From positions 29,332 through 93,331 of the forward strand of contig JAGCLA010000020.1 in the NCBI GenBank assembly GCA_017647225.1: a stretch of DNA of 64,000 nt, read 5' to 3'. Source of the DNA: Bacteroidaceae bacterium. GTDB taxonomy: Bacteria; Bacteroidota; Bacteroidia; Bacteroidales; Bacteroidaceae. Each line of letters opens with the position of its first letter. The first letter of the stretch is position 1. A program made the translations under genes and the position numbers. The notes beneath the pieces were generated by a model, which ran no database searches, had not been told where the DNA came from, and saw nothing but the letters and a program-made list of their open reading frames with translations. Shown piece after piece: positions 47,837-57,365 of this stretch.

Positions 47837-48945
47837 TACATATCCTGTCTATATTCGAATGTGTAGGTTATTATACGATCTTTTATGACATCGGTTGGTG
47901 ATGTTGTCTTTTCTGTAGAAACAATCATATACATGTTTTTGCTTTCCGGGTCGTTCGGGTCTTTACTCTCGACCTTTTCTCCGGCTACACGATACCATTC
48001 TTCTTTATATTGTTGGTATCTGAATACAAATTCGAACTTTGTTGGACATCCCTCTTCGTCGAATAACATTGTAGATTCCGGAATTTCATCTATGCAATCG
48101 TAGTATGTTATACTTTGGTATTCTTTGTAATTCGGGTCTTCGGTTAATGCTCCAAAAACTTCCTCAAACACTTCATTTGATTCATATCCGCGACTACCTG
48201 TTTCAATGATGTATTCACCGATGTTGCCTATATTGCGGGTATATGAGAGTATGCATGGAAAATCCATACCAAATCCGATTATATTCAGCCAATTGATGTC
48301 TATATTTATTTTGTCATTCTTGTATTGGTTGTTATAATATGATTCAGGTATCTCATCGCCGTCAAACTTTGATATCATACCATTTTCGTACTCGATAACA
48401 GTGGTGTATTCATTAACTTCATCTTCGCGAATGTGTAGTTCTTTAAGCTCTGTCAAGTAACCATCTTCATTTTGTATGTAAGACATGATATCAGTTGTAA
48501 TATTCTCCTCTGTTTCATAAATGGTCTTGACTAATCCATTCTCGCCAATTATACCACGAGCTATCGCATCATCTTCGGTGGTACTGATTACAATCTCATT
48601 ATTTATGGAGTAATCTAATGTGCAAATGTTTATTTCTGCATCGTCGTTTTCAGAAATCTTCTCAGTGATACGGTTGATGCGGTTCAATTCATCATAGTCG
48701 TGAGTGTATTCATAAGTGGTTGTAATGTCTCTGTAACCGACGTCTTTAATTGTTAATTTATCAATATATTTTACCCAGGATGTCGCTTCGGGTTGTTGTG
48801 TCTCATTCTCAGGTCCGCCTCCTGTTTCGTTGTTTGTAACATCATCCCCTCCGTCGTTTCCAAAATCGTCAAATATGCCAGGAAAGTCACATGAGGCAAA
48901 TGTAACAAGCATAATCAAACTTAATAGTTTTGTAATTTTTTTCAT
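47836..48945 (-). CDS. Lipoprotein of unknown function, possibly DUF4595-like
   Basis: The 369-residue protein has a lipoprotein signal (MLVTFASCDFPGIFDDFG). An Asp/Asn/Glu/Gly-rich linker follows, then a strand-rich domain with many short YD and EYENG turns (YEYTHDYDELNRINRI, TVIEYENGMISKFDGDE), recalling RHS/DUF4595-type repeats. The assignment to DUF4595 is tentative. It is rather AT-rich and acidic. It sits 29 bases upstream of the sialidase stop, on the same strand, so the two may be co-transcribed. Confidence 0.7.
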   Translation of the reverse strand: MKKITKLLSLIMLVTFASCDFPGIFDDFGNDGGDDVTNNETGGGPENETQQPEATSWVKYIDKLTIKDVGYRDITTTYEYTHDYDELNRINRITEKISENDDAEINICTLDYSINNEIVISTTEDDAIARGIIGENGLVKTIYETEENITTDIMSYIQNEDGYLTELKELHIREDEVNEYTTVIEYENGMISKFDGDEIPESYYNNQYKNDKINIDINWLNIIGFGMDFPCILSYTRNIGNIGEYIIETGSRGYESNEVFEEVFGALTEDPNYKEYQSITYYDCIDEIPESTMLFDEEGCPTKFEFVFRYQQYKEEWYRVAGEKVESKDPNDPESKNMYMIVSTEKTTSPTDVIKDRIITYTFEYRQDM

Positions 48946-48974
48946 AACGTCTATAGTTTATGGTTTATCATTAA

Positions 48975-51095
48975 TTAAAATTCATCATCAATCAATAAAA
49001 TATGTTCTCCCCTGTTTTTGTAACATGTAGGGCATGTATGTAGCGAATTTATCAGCAAGAATGGGTTTTCAATGCTCTTGTATAGGTTGACAGGTGTATA
49101 TACCATTGAGTAGTCACCGGGGCTCTCTTCGTAGTATATTCCTATATTCACACCCTCGCCAACTTCATTAGGTAGAAGGCAAAGGGAAGAATATGCCGAT
49201 GACCTGTCCGATATTTTTATCTTTTTCCAGCCTTTTGAAAGTTTTTCGGGAGTATATTCAGCCGGGTCGTTGCTTATATGACGATAGAAAAGTGCCACAT
49301 CGCTTCGTCGGTCACCTGTTGGTACGGTCTGTAACAGCAGGTTGTCAATACGTAGAATCTCACCATTTGTATCGTTGCGTCCGAACTTGAGGTCACCGAC
49401 CTCGTCGGTGGCAACAGCCTTGTCCCAATAACCTTCGGCTTTTTCAAAATTCTTGTAATGAAATACGTTGAAGTAGCGTCCGCCACCCTTGCGGCTGCTC
49501 AACAGGACACTGCCGTCGGGCAACTCTTCGCATTTGGGTTCGTTGCCGTATGGGGCTGGGCTGTCGTTAAAGTCATTGCCAAGTTCTCCAAGCAGGTTCC
49601 ATGTCTCTCCAAAATCGTCAGAATACAATACATAATTGTGGTGGCGGTGCTTGCCGGCTTCAACAGCCCATACAGCGCAATATATACGGTAGTAGTCACC
49701 GACTTTTATCATACTGCTCTGCGCCATGCGTCCTGCACCGATAAACATTGAACCGACGTGTGCTTTGCCCTCTTTGTCCTTGAACAATGGGTAGATGTCG
49801 TATGTGACCTCTTCGGGTTGTGTCGCTTCCCATTGCTGTGTCGCTTCGTTGTATTTTATGCGTAAGCGTGCCATGCGGTTTGGGTTTTCAGGGTTTTCGG
49901 GAGTTCCTGCACCATAGTTGCCGTGCCAGCATACGCGGTTGCCGCATACACACATTACCAATATCTCGTTCTTTTCTCGGTCTGCAACTATAGCCGGGTC
50001 GCCGAATCCTGTCAACCATATCTCCTTAGCCTCTTTTCCCTCTCCATCGGCAATTTTTACGGGAGTACTCCAACTATGACCGTCCCATTCTTTACCTCCT
50101 TTTACGCTGTGGCGCATGACAAGGTCAACCTCGCCGAAGCCGATGTCGCTTCCACAAGGACGGTAGTCGTTTATTGCAAACACATATCCGTTTGCAGTGC
50201 TTGTAATAGCCGGAATACGATAAGGAATTTCACCGGCAAGGGAGTAGAACAGATACTGTTTCCTGTTCTCTTTGTCAACAGAAATGTTAATATCAATTTC
50301 TGTTCCTTTTTCTGCCAATCGGATATTCTGCAAACTGCTTTCTCCGTTGAAATCAATCTTCCAGCCGTGGCATTCCATACCTTTACTGATGCCGAAAACT
50401 GCATCTTTGGGCATATAACATGTTATGGATTTCGGTAATTTGTTCTTGTCGAGCATGAACCCTTTTGGCTCTGCGCCGTTCTCCAACGTTATGGCAATTT
50501 CGCCAATTTTGTAGTTCGTTTCAAAAGCACCTGCGGTTTGTGCGTTGATATTTAATTTCAGAGGCTTGCTCATATCGATAGTCCTGAAGCTCCACAAACT
50601 GCCTTTGTCTTCGCAGGAGTAGAGTCGTATATCCTTTCCCGCACCGCCGAACATGTTGAAACTTATATTGCTGTTCTCTTTGGGAGAAATAGTATATCCG
50701 TTATCTTCTTTTTTTACAATTGTCAGCCATGTGGCTTCTTTCTCGTTTGTCATTGTGGCTGCGGCTCCGTTTTCTGCGCTTTCGAGTTTGACGGCATATC
50801 TTTTGCCGGCAGTGTGGCTGTAGAGCTTGAAGGCCTCTGCGTTACCTACAAGATACCAGATGTCACAGACAGTGAATGATGCAGCTCCGCTTTGTACAGC
50901 TTGGTCGGCAATACCTTTCTCTGTGCTGAACTTTAATGTAAATCCGTTGTCGCGGTAGTTAGTTATTTGGACAGGAATGCCTTTTTTGAATGACTCTGAA
51001 AATATGTCATCAATACTGTCGTGTCTTGCCCATGTGCTTGTGGCGGTACAGAACAGTATGATTGCAAGTGCTGTAAATATACGGACTGTTCTCAT
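48975..51095 (-). CDS. Exo-alpha-sialidase (GH33-type neuraminidase)
   Basis: The 706-residue protein has a signal peptide (MRTVRIFTALAIILFCTATSTWA), an N-terminal ricin/CBM-like region to about residue 270, then a six-blade propeller. The FRIP-type motif is YRIPAI and one canonical Asp box is visible (SDDFGETW); another is degenerate (SVKGGKEWDG). RMAQSSMI and the late Tyr region fit the catalytic pocket. It would release sialic acid from host glycans in the periplasm or at the surface. There are no nan genes nearby. The C-terminal 25 residues carry an unusual CPTC. Confidence 0.88.
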   Translation of the reverse strand: MRTVRIFTALAIILFCTATSTWARHDSIDDIFSESFKKGIPVQITNYRDNGFTLKFSTEKGIADQAVQSGAASFTVCDIWYLVGNAEAFKLYSHTAGKRYAVKLESAENGAAATMTNEKEATWLTIVKKEDNGYTISPKENSNISFNMFGGAGKDIRLYSCEDKGSLWSFRTIDMSKPLKLNINAQTAGAFETNYKIGEIAITLENGAEPKGFMLDKNKLPKSITCYMPKDAVFGISKGMECHGWKIDFNGESSLQNIRLAEKGTEIDINISVDKENRKQYLFYSLAGEIPYRIPAITSTANGYVFAINDYRPCGSDIGFGEVDLVMRHSVKGGKEWDGHSWSTPVKIADGEGKEAKEIWLTGFGDPAIVADREKNEILVMCVCGNRVCWHGNYGAGTPENPENPNRMARLRIKYNEATQQWEATQPEEVTYDIYPLFKDKEGKAHVGSMFIGAGRMAQSSMIKVGDYYRIYCAVWAVEAGKHRHHNYVLYSDDFGETWNLLGELGNDFNDSPAPYGNEPKCEELPDGSVLLSSRKGGGRYFNVFHYKNFEKAEGYWDKAVATDEVGDLKFGRNDTNGEILRIDNLLLQTVPTGDRRSDVALFYRHISNDPAEYTPEKLSKGWKKIKISDRSSAYSSLCLLPNEVGEGVNIGIYYEESPGDYSMVYTPVNLYKSIENPFLLINSLHTCPTCYKNRGEHILLIDDEF

Positions 51096-51121
51096 AAATT
51101 TTGTTGAGTTTTTCTATTCTG

Positions 51122-51153
51122 CGAAGATAGTCAAATAAAAGTTATTTAGCAAA
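51122..51153 (-). promoter_or_regulatory. Sialidase gene promoter
   Basis: On the minus strand the -7 is TATCTTCG (51122-51129) and the -33 TTTG (51150-51153) lies 20 bases upstream. The leader is about 25 bases. Confidence 0.6.
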
Positions 51154-51198
51154 TCGGGTTTTCTTCTTTACTGTCTTGCATATCCTTTATCTTTTCCT

Positions 51199-51206
51199 TA
51201 TCTTCG
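51199..51206 (+). promoter_or_regulatory. -7 box of the rpe-comEC promoter
   Basis: TATCTTCG, with CTTG at 51175-51178 as a possible -33, precedes rpe by 20 bases. It is divergent from the sialidase promoter and less than 80 bases away. Confidence 0.5.
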
Positions 51207-51226
51207 CGGTATAATTATAGAATAAT

Positions 51227-51877
51227 ATGGCGCAGATAGTATCACCGTCGTTGTTGTCGGCTAATTTCGGCAATCTTCAGAACGACCTGGAAATGATTAA
51301 CAAGAGTGAATGTGAGTGGTTGCACATCGATATTATGGATGGTGTGTTTGTACCTAATCTTTCATTCGGTCCTCCTGTACTCAAATATGTGGCGGAACTT
51401 TGCGAGAAACCGCTTGACGTACATCTTATGGTGGTTAATCCCATGAACTATCTCCCTGCGGTCAAGGAACTCAACGCACGTATAATGAATATCCATTACG
51501 AGGCGTGTACCCATCTGCATCGTGCAGTGACACAGATAAAGGATGCCGGAATGATGGCGGGTGTAACCTTGAACCCCTCTACACCGGTATGTCTGCTCAA
51601 AGATATAATAGGGGAACTTGATCTTGTTCTTCTCATGAGCGTGAATCCCGGTTTCGGTGGTCAGAAATTTATTCCACATACAATAAATAAAGTCCGTGAA
51701 CTCCGCGAACTGATAGATTCTACAGGCTCAAAAGCTCTTATCGAAGTTGATGGTGGCGTGAATGTGGAAACCGGTAAGTTATTGGCCGAAGCCGGTTCTG
51801 ATGCACTTGTTGCAGGAAATGCTGTCTTTAAGGCTCCTGATCCTCATGCCGTAATCTCTGCGCTCCGCGCTATGTAA
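51227..51877 (+). CDS. rpe: Ribulose-phosphate 3-epimerase
   Basis: The 216-residue TIM-barrel enzyme interconverts ribulose 5-phosphate and xylulose 5-phosphate in the pentose phosphate pathway. Conserved metal and catalytic residues are visible: LSANFGNL, HIDIMDGVFVPNLSFGP, DVHLMV, MSVNPGFGGQKFI and EVDGGVN. The length is normal. Its stop overlaps the comEC start (TAATG). Confidence 0.96.
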   Translation: MAQIVSPSLLSANFGNLQNDLEMINKSECEWLHIDIMDGVFVPNLSFGPPVLKYVAELCEKPLDVHLMVVNPMNYLPAVKELNARIMNIHYEACTHLHRAVTQIKDAGMMAGVTLNPSTPVCLLKDIIGELDLVLLMSVNPGFGGQKFIPHTINKVRELRELIDSTGSKALIEVDGGVNVETGKLLAEAGSDALVAGNAVFKAPDPHAVISALRAM

Positions 51878-53985
51878 TGTCTGAAAAAAACATTTTTCAT
51901 CAGAATCCTCTCTTGAGGCTGGCAATACCGCTTATGCTCGGTGTTGTGGTCGGCTTTGCGAGTGAGGCCGGTGTTTCGTATGCATTGGCATCGTTTGCAG
52001 TTTCATTGGTTGCCGTTTTGCTCTCTTTTATGCGTACGGCTCCCAAATGGGTGTTCGGTGTGGGAGCAATGGCTTTTATGTTCTCTGTAGGTCTTTTAAC
52101 GGAATATAGGCAGAGCATTGAAAAGGCTCCTCAATGGGGTAGTGAAAAATATGAGTGTAGGGCGCGGCTTGTAGAGGTGCCAGCTGTCCGTGGAACGAAT
52201 GTGAAGGTTCTTGCCGATTTGTCTTTGGAAAATGATTCCACGTCGGGGCGTAACAGAGGGCTCGTCTATCTCTATTTCCCACGTACTGTCGATACGGAAC
52301 AGTTGCTTGCAGGTGATGTACTCCTTTTTGAAACCTATATAACTCCACCAAAGAATCAGGGAAACCCCGAAGAGTTCGATATAGAGCACTATTACTATAT
52401 AAAAGAGATAACAGGTACGGCTTTTGTGCCTGACGGAGAGTGGCAACTGATTTCGGCAGAGAAAAAGTCCATAGCTACACGTGCGCTTGAATTGCGTGCA
52501 AGCGTTGTGGATTTTTACGAAAGGCTCGGGTTTGAAAATGAGAGGCTTGCACTGTTGTCGGCGCTTACTTTGGGCGAGAAACGTGATTTCCCTCATGAAC
52601 TGAAAGAGAATTATTCGGTAGCCGGGGCAAGCCATATCCTTGCTTTGTCGGGGTTGCACTTGGGAATCCTTTATATGTTGTTGAGCTTGCTGTTGCCTTT
52701 GCGTGGTAACAGGGTACTTTTCAGGGTCTTGCGTGAACTGTTGATAGTCGCAGTCATGTGGGGTTTTGCTTTTGTTGCCGGCCTTTCGCCCTCTGTGGTC
52801 AGGTCAGCAATTTTGTTTACCCTTATCTCTTTTGGCCGTCTGCTCGGGCAAGATGTATCGCCGGTGAGTTCGCTTTCGTTCGCAGCCGTTGTAATGTTGT
52901 TGTTCTCTCCTCATCTGCTTTTTGATGTTAGTTTTCAGCTCTCGTTCGCAGCGGTATTTTCAATACTTATGCTTGCTCCTCCCTTACAACAGTTTTTGGG
53001 TGTTTATAGGCATGGGGTTTTGTACGGCTATGTAATGAACTTGCTGATACTTTCCGTTGTCGCGCAAGTAGGTACGTTGCCTTTCGTGTGGTATCATTTC
53101 GGAATGTTCCCGATATACTTTTTGCTGACAAACCTTTTTGTCGTGCCATTGGCTTTTGTACTTATGATGCTTGCGGCTATGGTGTGGCTGCTGTCGCCGG
53201 TGCCTGTGTTGGCGCAGGTTGTCGCTTACCCGCTTTCTTGGATTGTTGATTTGATGAATTGGGTTGTAAGTGGCGTTGCAGCTTTGCCCGGTGCTATGTT
53301 GGCTCTGCCGCAGATTGGTGTGCCGGGGGCAGTCTGTGTCGCGTTGCTCGTTGTTCTTGTTTCGCTTTCGTTGATACAGAAACGGTGGTGGCTTCTTCTC
53401 TTTTCGGCAGGTGTGGTATTTTCGCTAATCGTGGTCCATCTGTTTGTGGAGAGACCTGTTGAAGAAAAGCCTTATATTGTCATATACAACAATTACAAGA
53501 ATCCTCTTTTGCATATTGTCTATGACAAGGAACATAACTATCTCGTTTCGACAGTACCGCAACTCGATGCTGAATATGAGTATGTCTCGGAACCGTTTGT
53601 CAGAGCAAATTCATTGTCGCTCCCTCAATGGGTTGATTGGAACTTCAATGATTCGCTTGTGCAGTTCAATGCCGGCGCTTTTGCGTTCGAGGGTCTTACC
53701 GTAAGACTGCTTGACAATGCTCATTGGCGCAATAACGAATATGTCGAGCCTGTCGATGTACTTGTGCTGTGCAGGGGCTTTCTCGGCCGTATAAGCGAAC
53801 TTGTGGAAACCTATCCTGCGTCGTGTGTCGTTCTTGACGGCTCTCTTTACAAACGTAGCCGTGAGAGAATCATACGTGAATGTGCGAAGCTGGGAGTGGA
53901 GGTTGTCGATATTACGCAAACAGGTGCAATGAAAGTGGTTGCAACGGCCGAAGGATTCGATATGATACCTCTGCGGAGTAAATAA
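51877..53985 (+). CDS. comEC: ComEC/Rec2-family DNA-uptake channel-like protein
   Basis: The 702-residue polytopic protein starts with two to three membrane helices and a DUF4131-type soluble region (about 90-200). The competence domain follows (ALTLGEKRDFPHELKENYSVAGASHILALSGLHLGIL, GLSPSVVRSAILF) with many helices. The C-terminal ~200 residues are soluble but lack a recognisable metallo-beta-lactamase HxHxDH motif. ComEC moves single-stranded DNA across the inner membrane in competent bacteria. No other com genes lie here, so natural competence is not implied. Confidence 0.9.
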   Translation: MSEKNIFHQNPLLRLAIPLMLGVVVGFASEAGVSYALASFAVSLVAVLLSFMRTAPKWVFGVGAMAFMFSVGLLTEYRQSIEKAPQWGSEKYECRARLVEVPAVRGTNVKVLADLSLENDSTSGRNRGLVYLYFPRTVDTEQLLAGDVLLFETYITPPKNQGNPEEFDIEHYYYIKEITGTAFVPDGEWQLISAEKKSIATRALELRASVVDFYERLGFENERLALLSALTLGEKRDFPHELKENYSVAGASHILALSGLHLGILYMLLSLLLPLRGNRVLFRVLRELLIVAVMWGFAFVAGLSPSVVRSAILFTLISFGRLLGQDVSPVSSLSFAAVVMLLFSPHLLFDVSFQLSFAAVFSILMLAPPLQQFLGVYRHGVLYGYVMNLLILSVVAQVGTLPFVWYHFGMFPIYFLLTNLFVVPLAFVLMMLAAMVWLLSPVPVLAQVVAYPLSWIVDLMNWVVSGVAALPGAMLALPQIGVPGAVCVALLVVLVSLSLIQKRWWLLLFSAGVVFSLIVVHLFVERPVEEKPYIVIYNNYKNPLLHIVYDKEHNYLVSTVPQLDAEYEYVSEPFVRANSLSLPQWVDWNFNDSLVQFNAGAFAFEGLTVRLLDNAHWRNNEYVEPVDVLVLCRGFLGRISELVETYPASCVVLDGSLYKRSRERIIRECAKLGVEVVDITQTGAMKVVATAEGFDMIPLRSK

Positions 53986-54046
53986 TTCTTCAAAAAGAGT
54001 GCCAATCTCTTGGTAAATTCTTATATTCGCAAGTAAATTCTGAAAT

Positions 54047-55078
54047 ATGCTTGAACAGATTATACCGCAAAACAGCATAGATGCTGTCGAAAAAATAATT
54101 TCGTGTAACAACAAGTTCGTAATTCTTTCCCATAAGAATCCCGATGGCGATGCTCTTGGCTCTTCGCTTGCATTGTATCACTATATCAAGAATCGTGGTA
54201 AAAATGTGCAGGTGGTACTGCCCAACCCTTATCCCGATTTCCTTGCCTGGTTGCCGGGTGCGGACGATGTGTTGCTGTATGAGAATGACAGGGAAAAAGT
54301 GTGTGAGGCTGTGTCGGGTGCTGATGCATTCTTTTGTCTTGACTTCAATACTCTCTCGCGTATCGGCGATGTCGGGGAAGTAGTGGCTCAAAGCGATGCA
54401 CCAAAAATTCTTGTCGATCATCACCCGTTCCCCACAGACGAATTTGTCGTAAAAATCTCTTTCCCCGAGGCATGTTCTACATCGGAACTTGTATATAGGC
54501 TTATTGAAATGTTGTCAGGCGATGTAGCTGTCTCTTACGAAATGGCACAATGTGTATATACAGGTATGATGACCGATACAGGTGCTTTTGCATACGCTTC
54601 GGCGCGTAAGGATATATACCTGATAATTGCTGCATTGCTTGATAAAGGCATTGACAAGGATCTGATATATCGTAAAGTCTTTTATACTTATTCGATGTCG
54701 CGTATGAGGCTTATGGGATATGTCATGTATCGTAAGCTGAAAGTATATAAACAGTTCAATGCCGCTCTGCTGACTCTTGAGCATGATGAACTTATGCGTT
54801 TCTATGCCGTCAAGGGTGATACCGAGGGGCTTGTAAATCAGCCGTTGCAGATAAAAGGCATGCGCTTTTCTTGTTTCCTGCGTGAGGAACAACCCGGTAA
54901 GATAAATGTATCGTTGCGCAGTGTCGATGATTTCCCATGCAATGAGGTTGCCGCTGAATTCTTTAATGGCGGTGGACACAAGAACGCGTCGGGTGGTGAA
55001 CTGCATTGTTCTATGGCTGAAGCTGTGGAACTCTTCGGTAAGGCAATAAAGAAGTTCAGGAAACAGCTGACGGAGTGA
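54047..55078 (+). CDS. nrnA: DHH/DHHA1 phosphoesterase (NrnA-like oligoribonuclease/pAp phosphatase)
   Basis: The 343 residues carry the DHH motifs HKNPDGDALGSSLALY, CLDFNTLSRIG and LVDHHPFP, and the C-terminal DHHA1 signature GGGHKNASGGEL. Family members degrade nanoRNA and hydrolyse 3'-phosphoadenosine 5'-phosphate in the cytosol; some act on cyclic-dinucleotide products. It follows comEC by 61 bases and precedes a DUF4827 lipoprotein gene. NrnA is the best guess among DHH subfamilies. Confidence 0.9.
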   Translation: MLEQIIPQNSIDAVEKIISCNNKFVILSHKNPDGDALGSSLALYHYIKNRGKNVQVVLPNPYPDFLAWLPGADDVLLYENDREKVCEAVSGADAFFCLDFNTLSRIGDVGEVVAQSDAPKILVDHHPFPTDEFVVKISFPEACSTSELVYRLIEMLSGDVAVSYEMAQCVYTGMMTDTGAFAYASARKDIYLIIAALLDKGIDKDLIYRKVFYTYSMSRMRLMGYVMYRKLKVYKQFNAALLTLEHDELMRFYAVKGDTEGLVNQPLQIKGMRFSCFLREEQPGKINVSLRSVDDFPCNEVAAEFFNGGGHKNASGGELHCSMAEAVELFGKAIKKFRKQLTE

Positions 55079-55140
55079 TTTTGTGTAATAAGCTTTGCTT
55101 ATTTTAAGAAATATAAAGATTTTATTTCATAGGTTTTTGT

Positions 55141-55148
55141 TATCTTCG
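55141..55148 (+). promoter_or_regulatory. -7 box for the DUF4827-glmM pair
   Basis: TATCTTCG followed by CG lies 57 bases before the DUF4827 ATG. It is the same variant box as at 51199 and has no matching -33. Confidence 0.45.
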
Positions 55149-55205
55149 CGAAAAATTGTACTTTTGAAAGTCTTACTTGGGTAAGAGTGGTGATTAAGAA
55201 CTGAT

Positions 55206-55880
55206 ATGACAAAAATTAATTTGAGAAACATATTTTTTTATACCCTGCTTCTGGTCTTTATGGTGGCGTGCGATGACACCGTAACCTATTCCGAAATGAA
55301 GGAAAAAGAGGTTAAGGCTATAAAGGACTTTATCAAGGAGCAGAAGATAAAAACAATAAAATACAAGGATTTTATCGCAAATGATTCTGTAACCGACGTC
55401 AGCAATAACGAGTATGTCGAGATTGACGGTGTGTATATGCAGATAGTATGCAACCCCAAGAACGCTGACGATGCCCGTCGTATCGAAGATGGTGATACAC
55501 GTAATATGATTGTACGCTATTTCGAATATAATATCCAAAGCGGTGATACCTTGTCGGGCAATAAATACACCGGTGAATCTTTTGATGAGATGCGTGTAAC
55601 CAATAACAGTGGTACATTCACCGCTGCATTCATTTCGGGCATGATGCCTACAATCTATGGCAGCAGTTATGTGCCTACAGGATGGCTGGTACCGTTCAGC
55701 TATCTGTGGTTTACCCGTCACACATCTCAATTGGCAAAAGTGAACCTGATAGTTCCTCACACAAAGGGAACATCAAATGCGACAACATATGTATATCCCT
55801 GTTTCTATGAAATAACTTTCCAACCCGAAGACCTTTTTGACTATGACGAGGAAAGTGATGAAACGGATTCAAATGAATAA
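55206..55880 (+). CDS. DUF4827 lipoprotein (FKBP-like)
   Basis: The 224-residue protein starts with a lipoprotein signal (LLVFMVACDDTVTYSEM). A Lys-rich helical stretch follows and then an FKBP-like domain (GDTRNMIVRYFEYNIQSGDTLSGN, later LVPFSYLWFT). The C-terminal tail is acidic (YDEESDETDSNE). DUF4827 is a Bacteroidales family without assigned function; the isomerase active site is not obviously kept. It precedes glmM by 26 bases. Confidence 0.85.
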   Translation: MTKINLRNIFFYTLLLVFMVACDDTVTYSEMKEKEVKAIKDFIKEQKIKTIKYKDFIANDSVTDVSNNEYVEIDGVYMQIVCNPKNADDARRIEDGDTRNMIVRYFEYNIQSGDTLSGNKYTGESFDEMRVTNNSGTFTAAFISGMMPTIYGSSYVPTGWLVPFSYLWFTRHTSQLAKVNLIVPHTKGTSNATTYVYPCFYEITFQPEDLFDYDEESDETDSNE

Positions 55881-55906
55881 CTGACAATTTTCAACTTATA
55901 ACAAAC

Positions 55907-57295
55907 ATGACACTGATTAAATCCATTTCCGGTATCAGAGGTACAATCGGCGGTAGAGCCGATGAAGGTCTAACTCCTCTGGATGTAGTGAAATTGACTT
56001 CAGCGTATGCTGCGCTGATACGTAAAACAACAACAAAGACAAGCAACAAAATTGTTGTTGGTCGTGACGCACGTCTTTCGGGCGACATGGTGAACAAAAT
56101 CGTTTGCGGTACTCTTATGGGTATGGGCTTTGATGTTGTTGACATAGGTCTTGCATCAACTCCTACAACAGAGGTTGCTGTTACAATGGAGGATGCTTGT
56201 GGTGGTATCATTCTTACTGCAAGCCACAATCCACGCCAATGGAATGCGCTCAAGTTGCTCAATGAGAAAGGTGAGTTCTTGAATGCTGCCGAAGGTCAGG
56301 AGGTGCTCCGTATCGCTGCAGCCGAAGAGTTTGACTATGCCGATGTGGAAACTCTTGGCAAGTATCGTCTTGACGAGTCATACGACGACAAGCATATCGA
56401 CGCTGTACTTGCATTGCCTCTTGTTGATGTTGAGGCTATCAAGGCTGCAGGCTTCAAGGTTGCTATTGACTGTGTGAACTCTGTAGGTGGTGTGATACTT
56501 CCAAAGTTGTTCGAGAAATTGGGTATTACAAAGGTTGACAAGCTTTATTGTGAGCCTACCGGTGATTTCCAGCATAACCCTGAGCCTCTTGCAAAGAACT
56601 TGGGCGATATCATGGGCCTTATGGCAAAGGGCGGAAACGATGTTGCTTTCGTTGTTGACCCTGATGTTGACCGTTTGGCTATCATCTGCGAGAATGGTGA
56701 AATGTACGGTGAGGAATATACTCTTGTTACAGTAGCCGATTATGTTCTTAAGCATACTCCGGGCAACACTGTTTCAAACCTCAGCTCTACACGTGCGCTC
56801 CGCGACGTTACAAATGCTCATGGTTGCACTTATACAGCATCGGCTGTAGGTGAAGTAAATGTCGTTACCAAGATGCGCGAGACAAATGCTATCATCGGTG
56901 GTGAGGGTAATGGTGGAGTTATCTATCCAGCTTGCCACGCAGGTCGTGACGCTTTGGTAGGTATCTGCTTGTTCTTGAGCCATCTTGCTCATGAGAAGAA
57001 GACCGTCAGCGAACTCCGCGCTACTTATCCTGCTTACTTCATGGGTAAGAACCGTATCGACTTGAAACCCGGTTGCGATGTTGATGCTATCCTCGAAAAG
57101 ATTAAGGCAACATATGCAGGCAAGGCTGAGATAAATACTGTTGATGGTGTTAAGCTCGACTTCCCTGAAACATGGGTACACTTGCGTAAGAGTAATACAG
57201 AGCCAATCATCCGTATCTATTCTGAGGGCCCAACTCAGGAGGCTGCCGATGCTATCGGTGAGGAAATTCTTGCACTCGCAAACAGCTTGATGTAA
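55907..57295 (+). CDS. glmM: Phosphoglucosamine mutase
   Basis: The 462-residue alpha-D-phosphohexomutase converts glucosamine 6-phosphate to the 1-phosphate for UDP-GlcNAc, peptidoglycan and LPS. The phosphoserine site is LTASHNPRQWNAL (Ser106), metal ligands are DPDVDRLA, and the sugar loop is GGEGNGGVIY. Phosphate-binding RKSNTEPIIRIYSEG is near the end. The Bacteroidetes form is close to PMM/PGM, so wider sugar specificity is possible. Codon bias suggests good expression. Confidence 0.92.
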   Translation: MTLIKSISGIRGTIGGRADEGLTPLDVVKLTSAYAALIRKTTTKTSNKIVVGRDARLSGDMVNKIVCGTLMGMGFDVVDIGLASTPTTEVAVTMEDACGGIILTASHNPRQWNALKLLNEKGEFLNAAEGQEVLRIAAAEEFDYADVETLGKYRLDESYDDKHIDAVLALPLVDVEAIKAAGFKVAIDCVNSVGGVILPKLFEKLGITKVDKLYCEPTGDFQHNPEPLAKNLGDIMGLMAKGGNDVAFVVDPDVDRLAIICENGEMYGEEYTLVTVADYVLKHTPGNTVSNLSSTRALRDVTNAHGCTYTASAVGEVNVVTKMRETNAIIGGEGNGGVIYPACHAGRDALVGICLFLSHLAHEKKTVSELRATYPAYFMGKNRIDLKPGCDVDAILEKIKATYAGKAEINTVDGVKLDFPETWVHLRKSNTEPIIRIYSEGPTQEAADAIGEEILALANSLM

Positions 57296-57311
57296 TAGAT
57301 AAAGTATAATA

Positions 57312-57351
57312 AAGAAAACAGCATGACACACTGGTGTCATGCTGTTTTCTT
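57312..57351. terminator. Bidirectional terminator between glmM and hemW
   Basis: A perfect 18-bp stem (AAGAAAACAGCATGACAC at 57312-57329; complement 57334-57351) has an ACTG loop, between convergent genes. Confidence 0.9.
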
Positions 57352-57365
57352 ATATAAGGTTTTTG

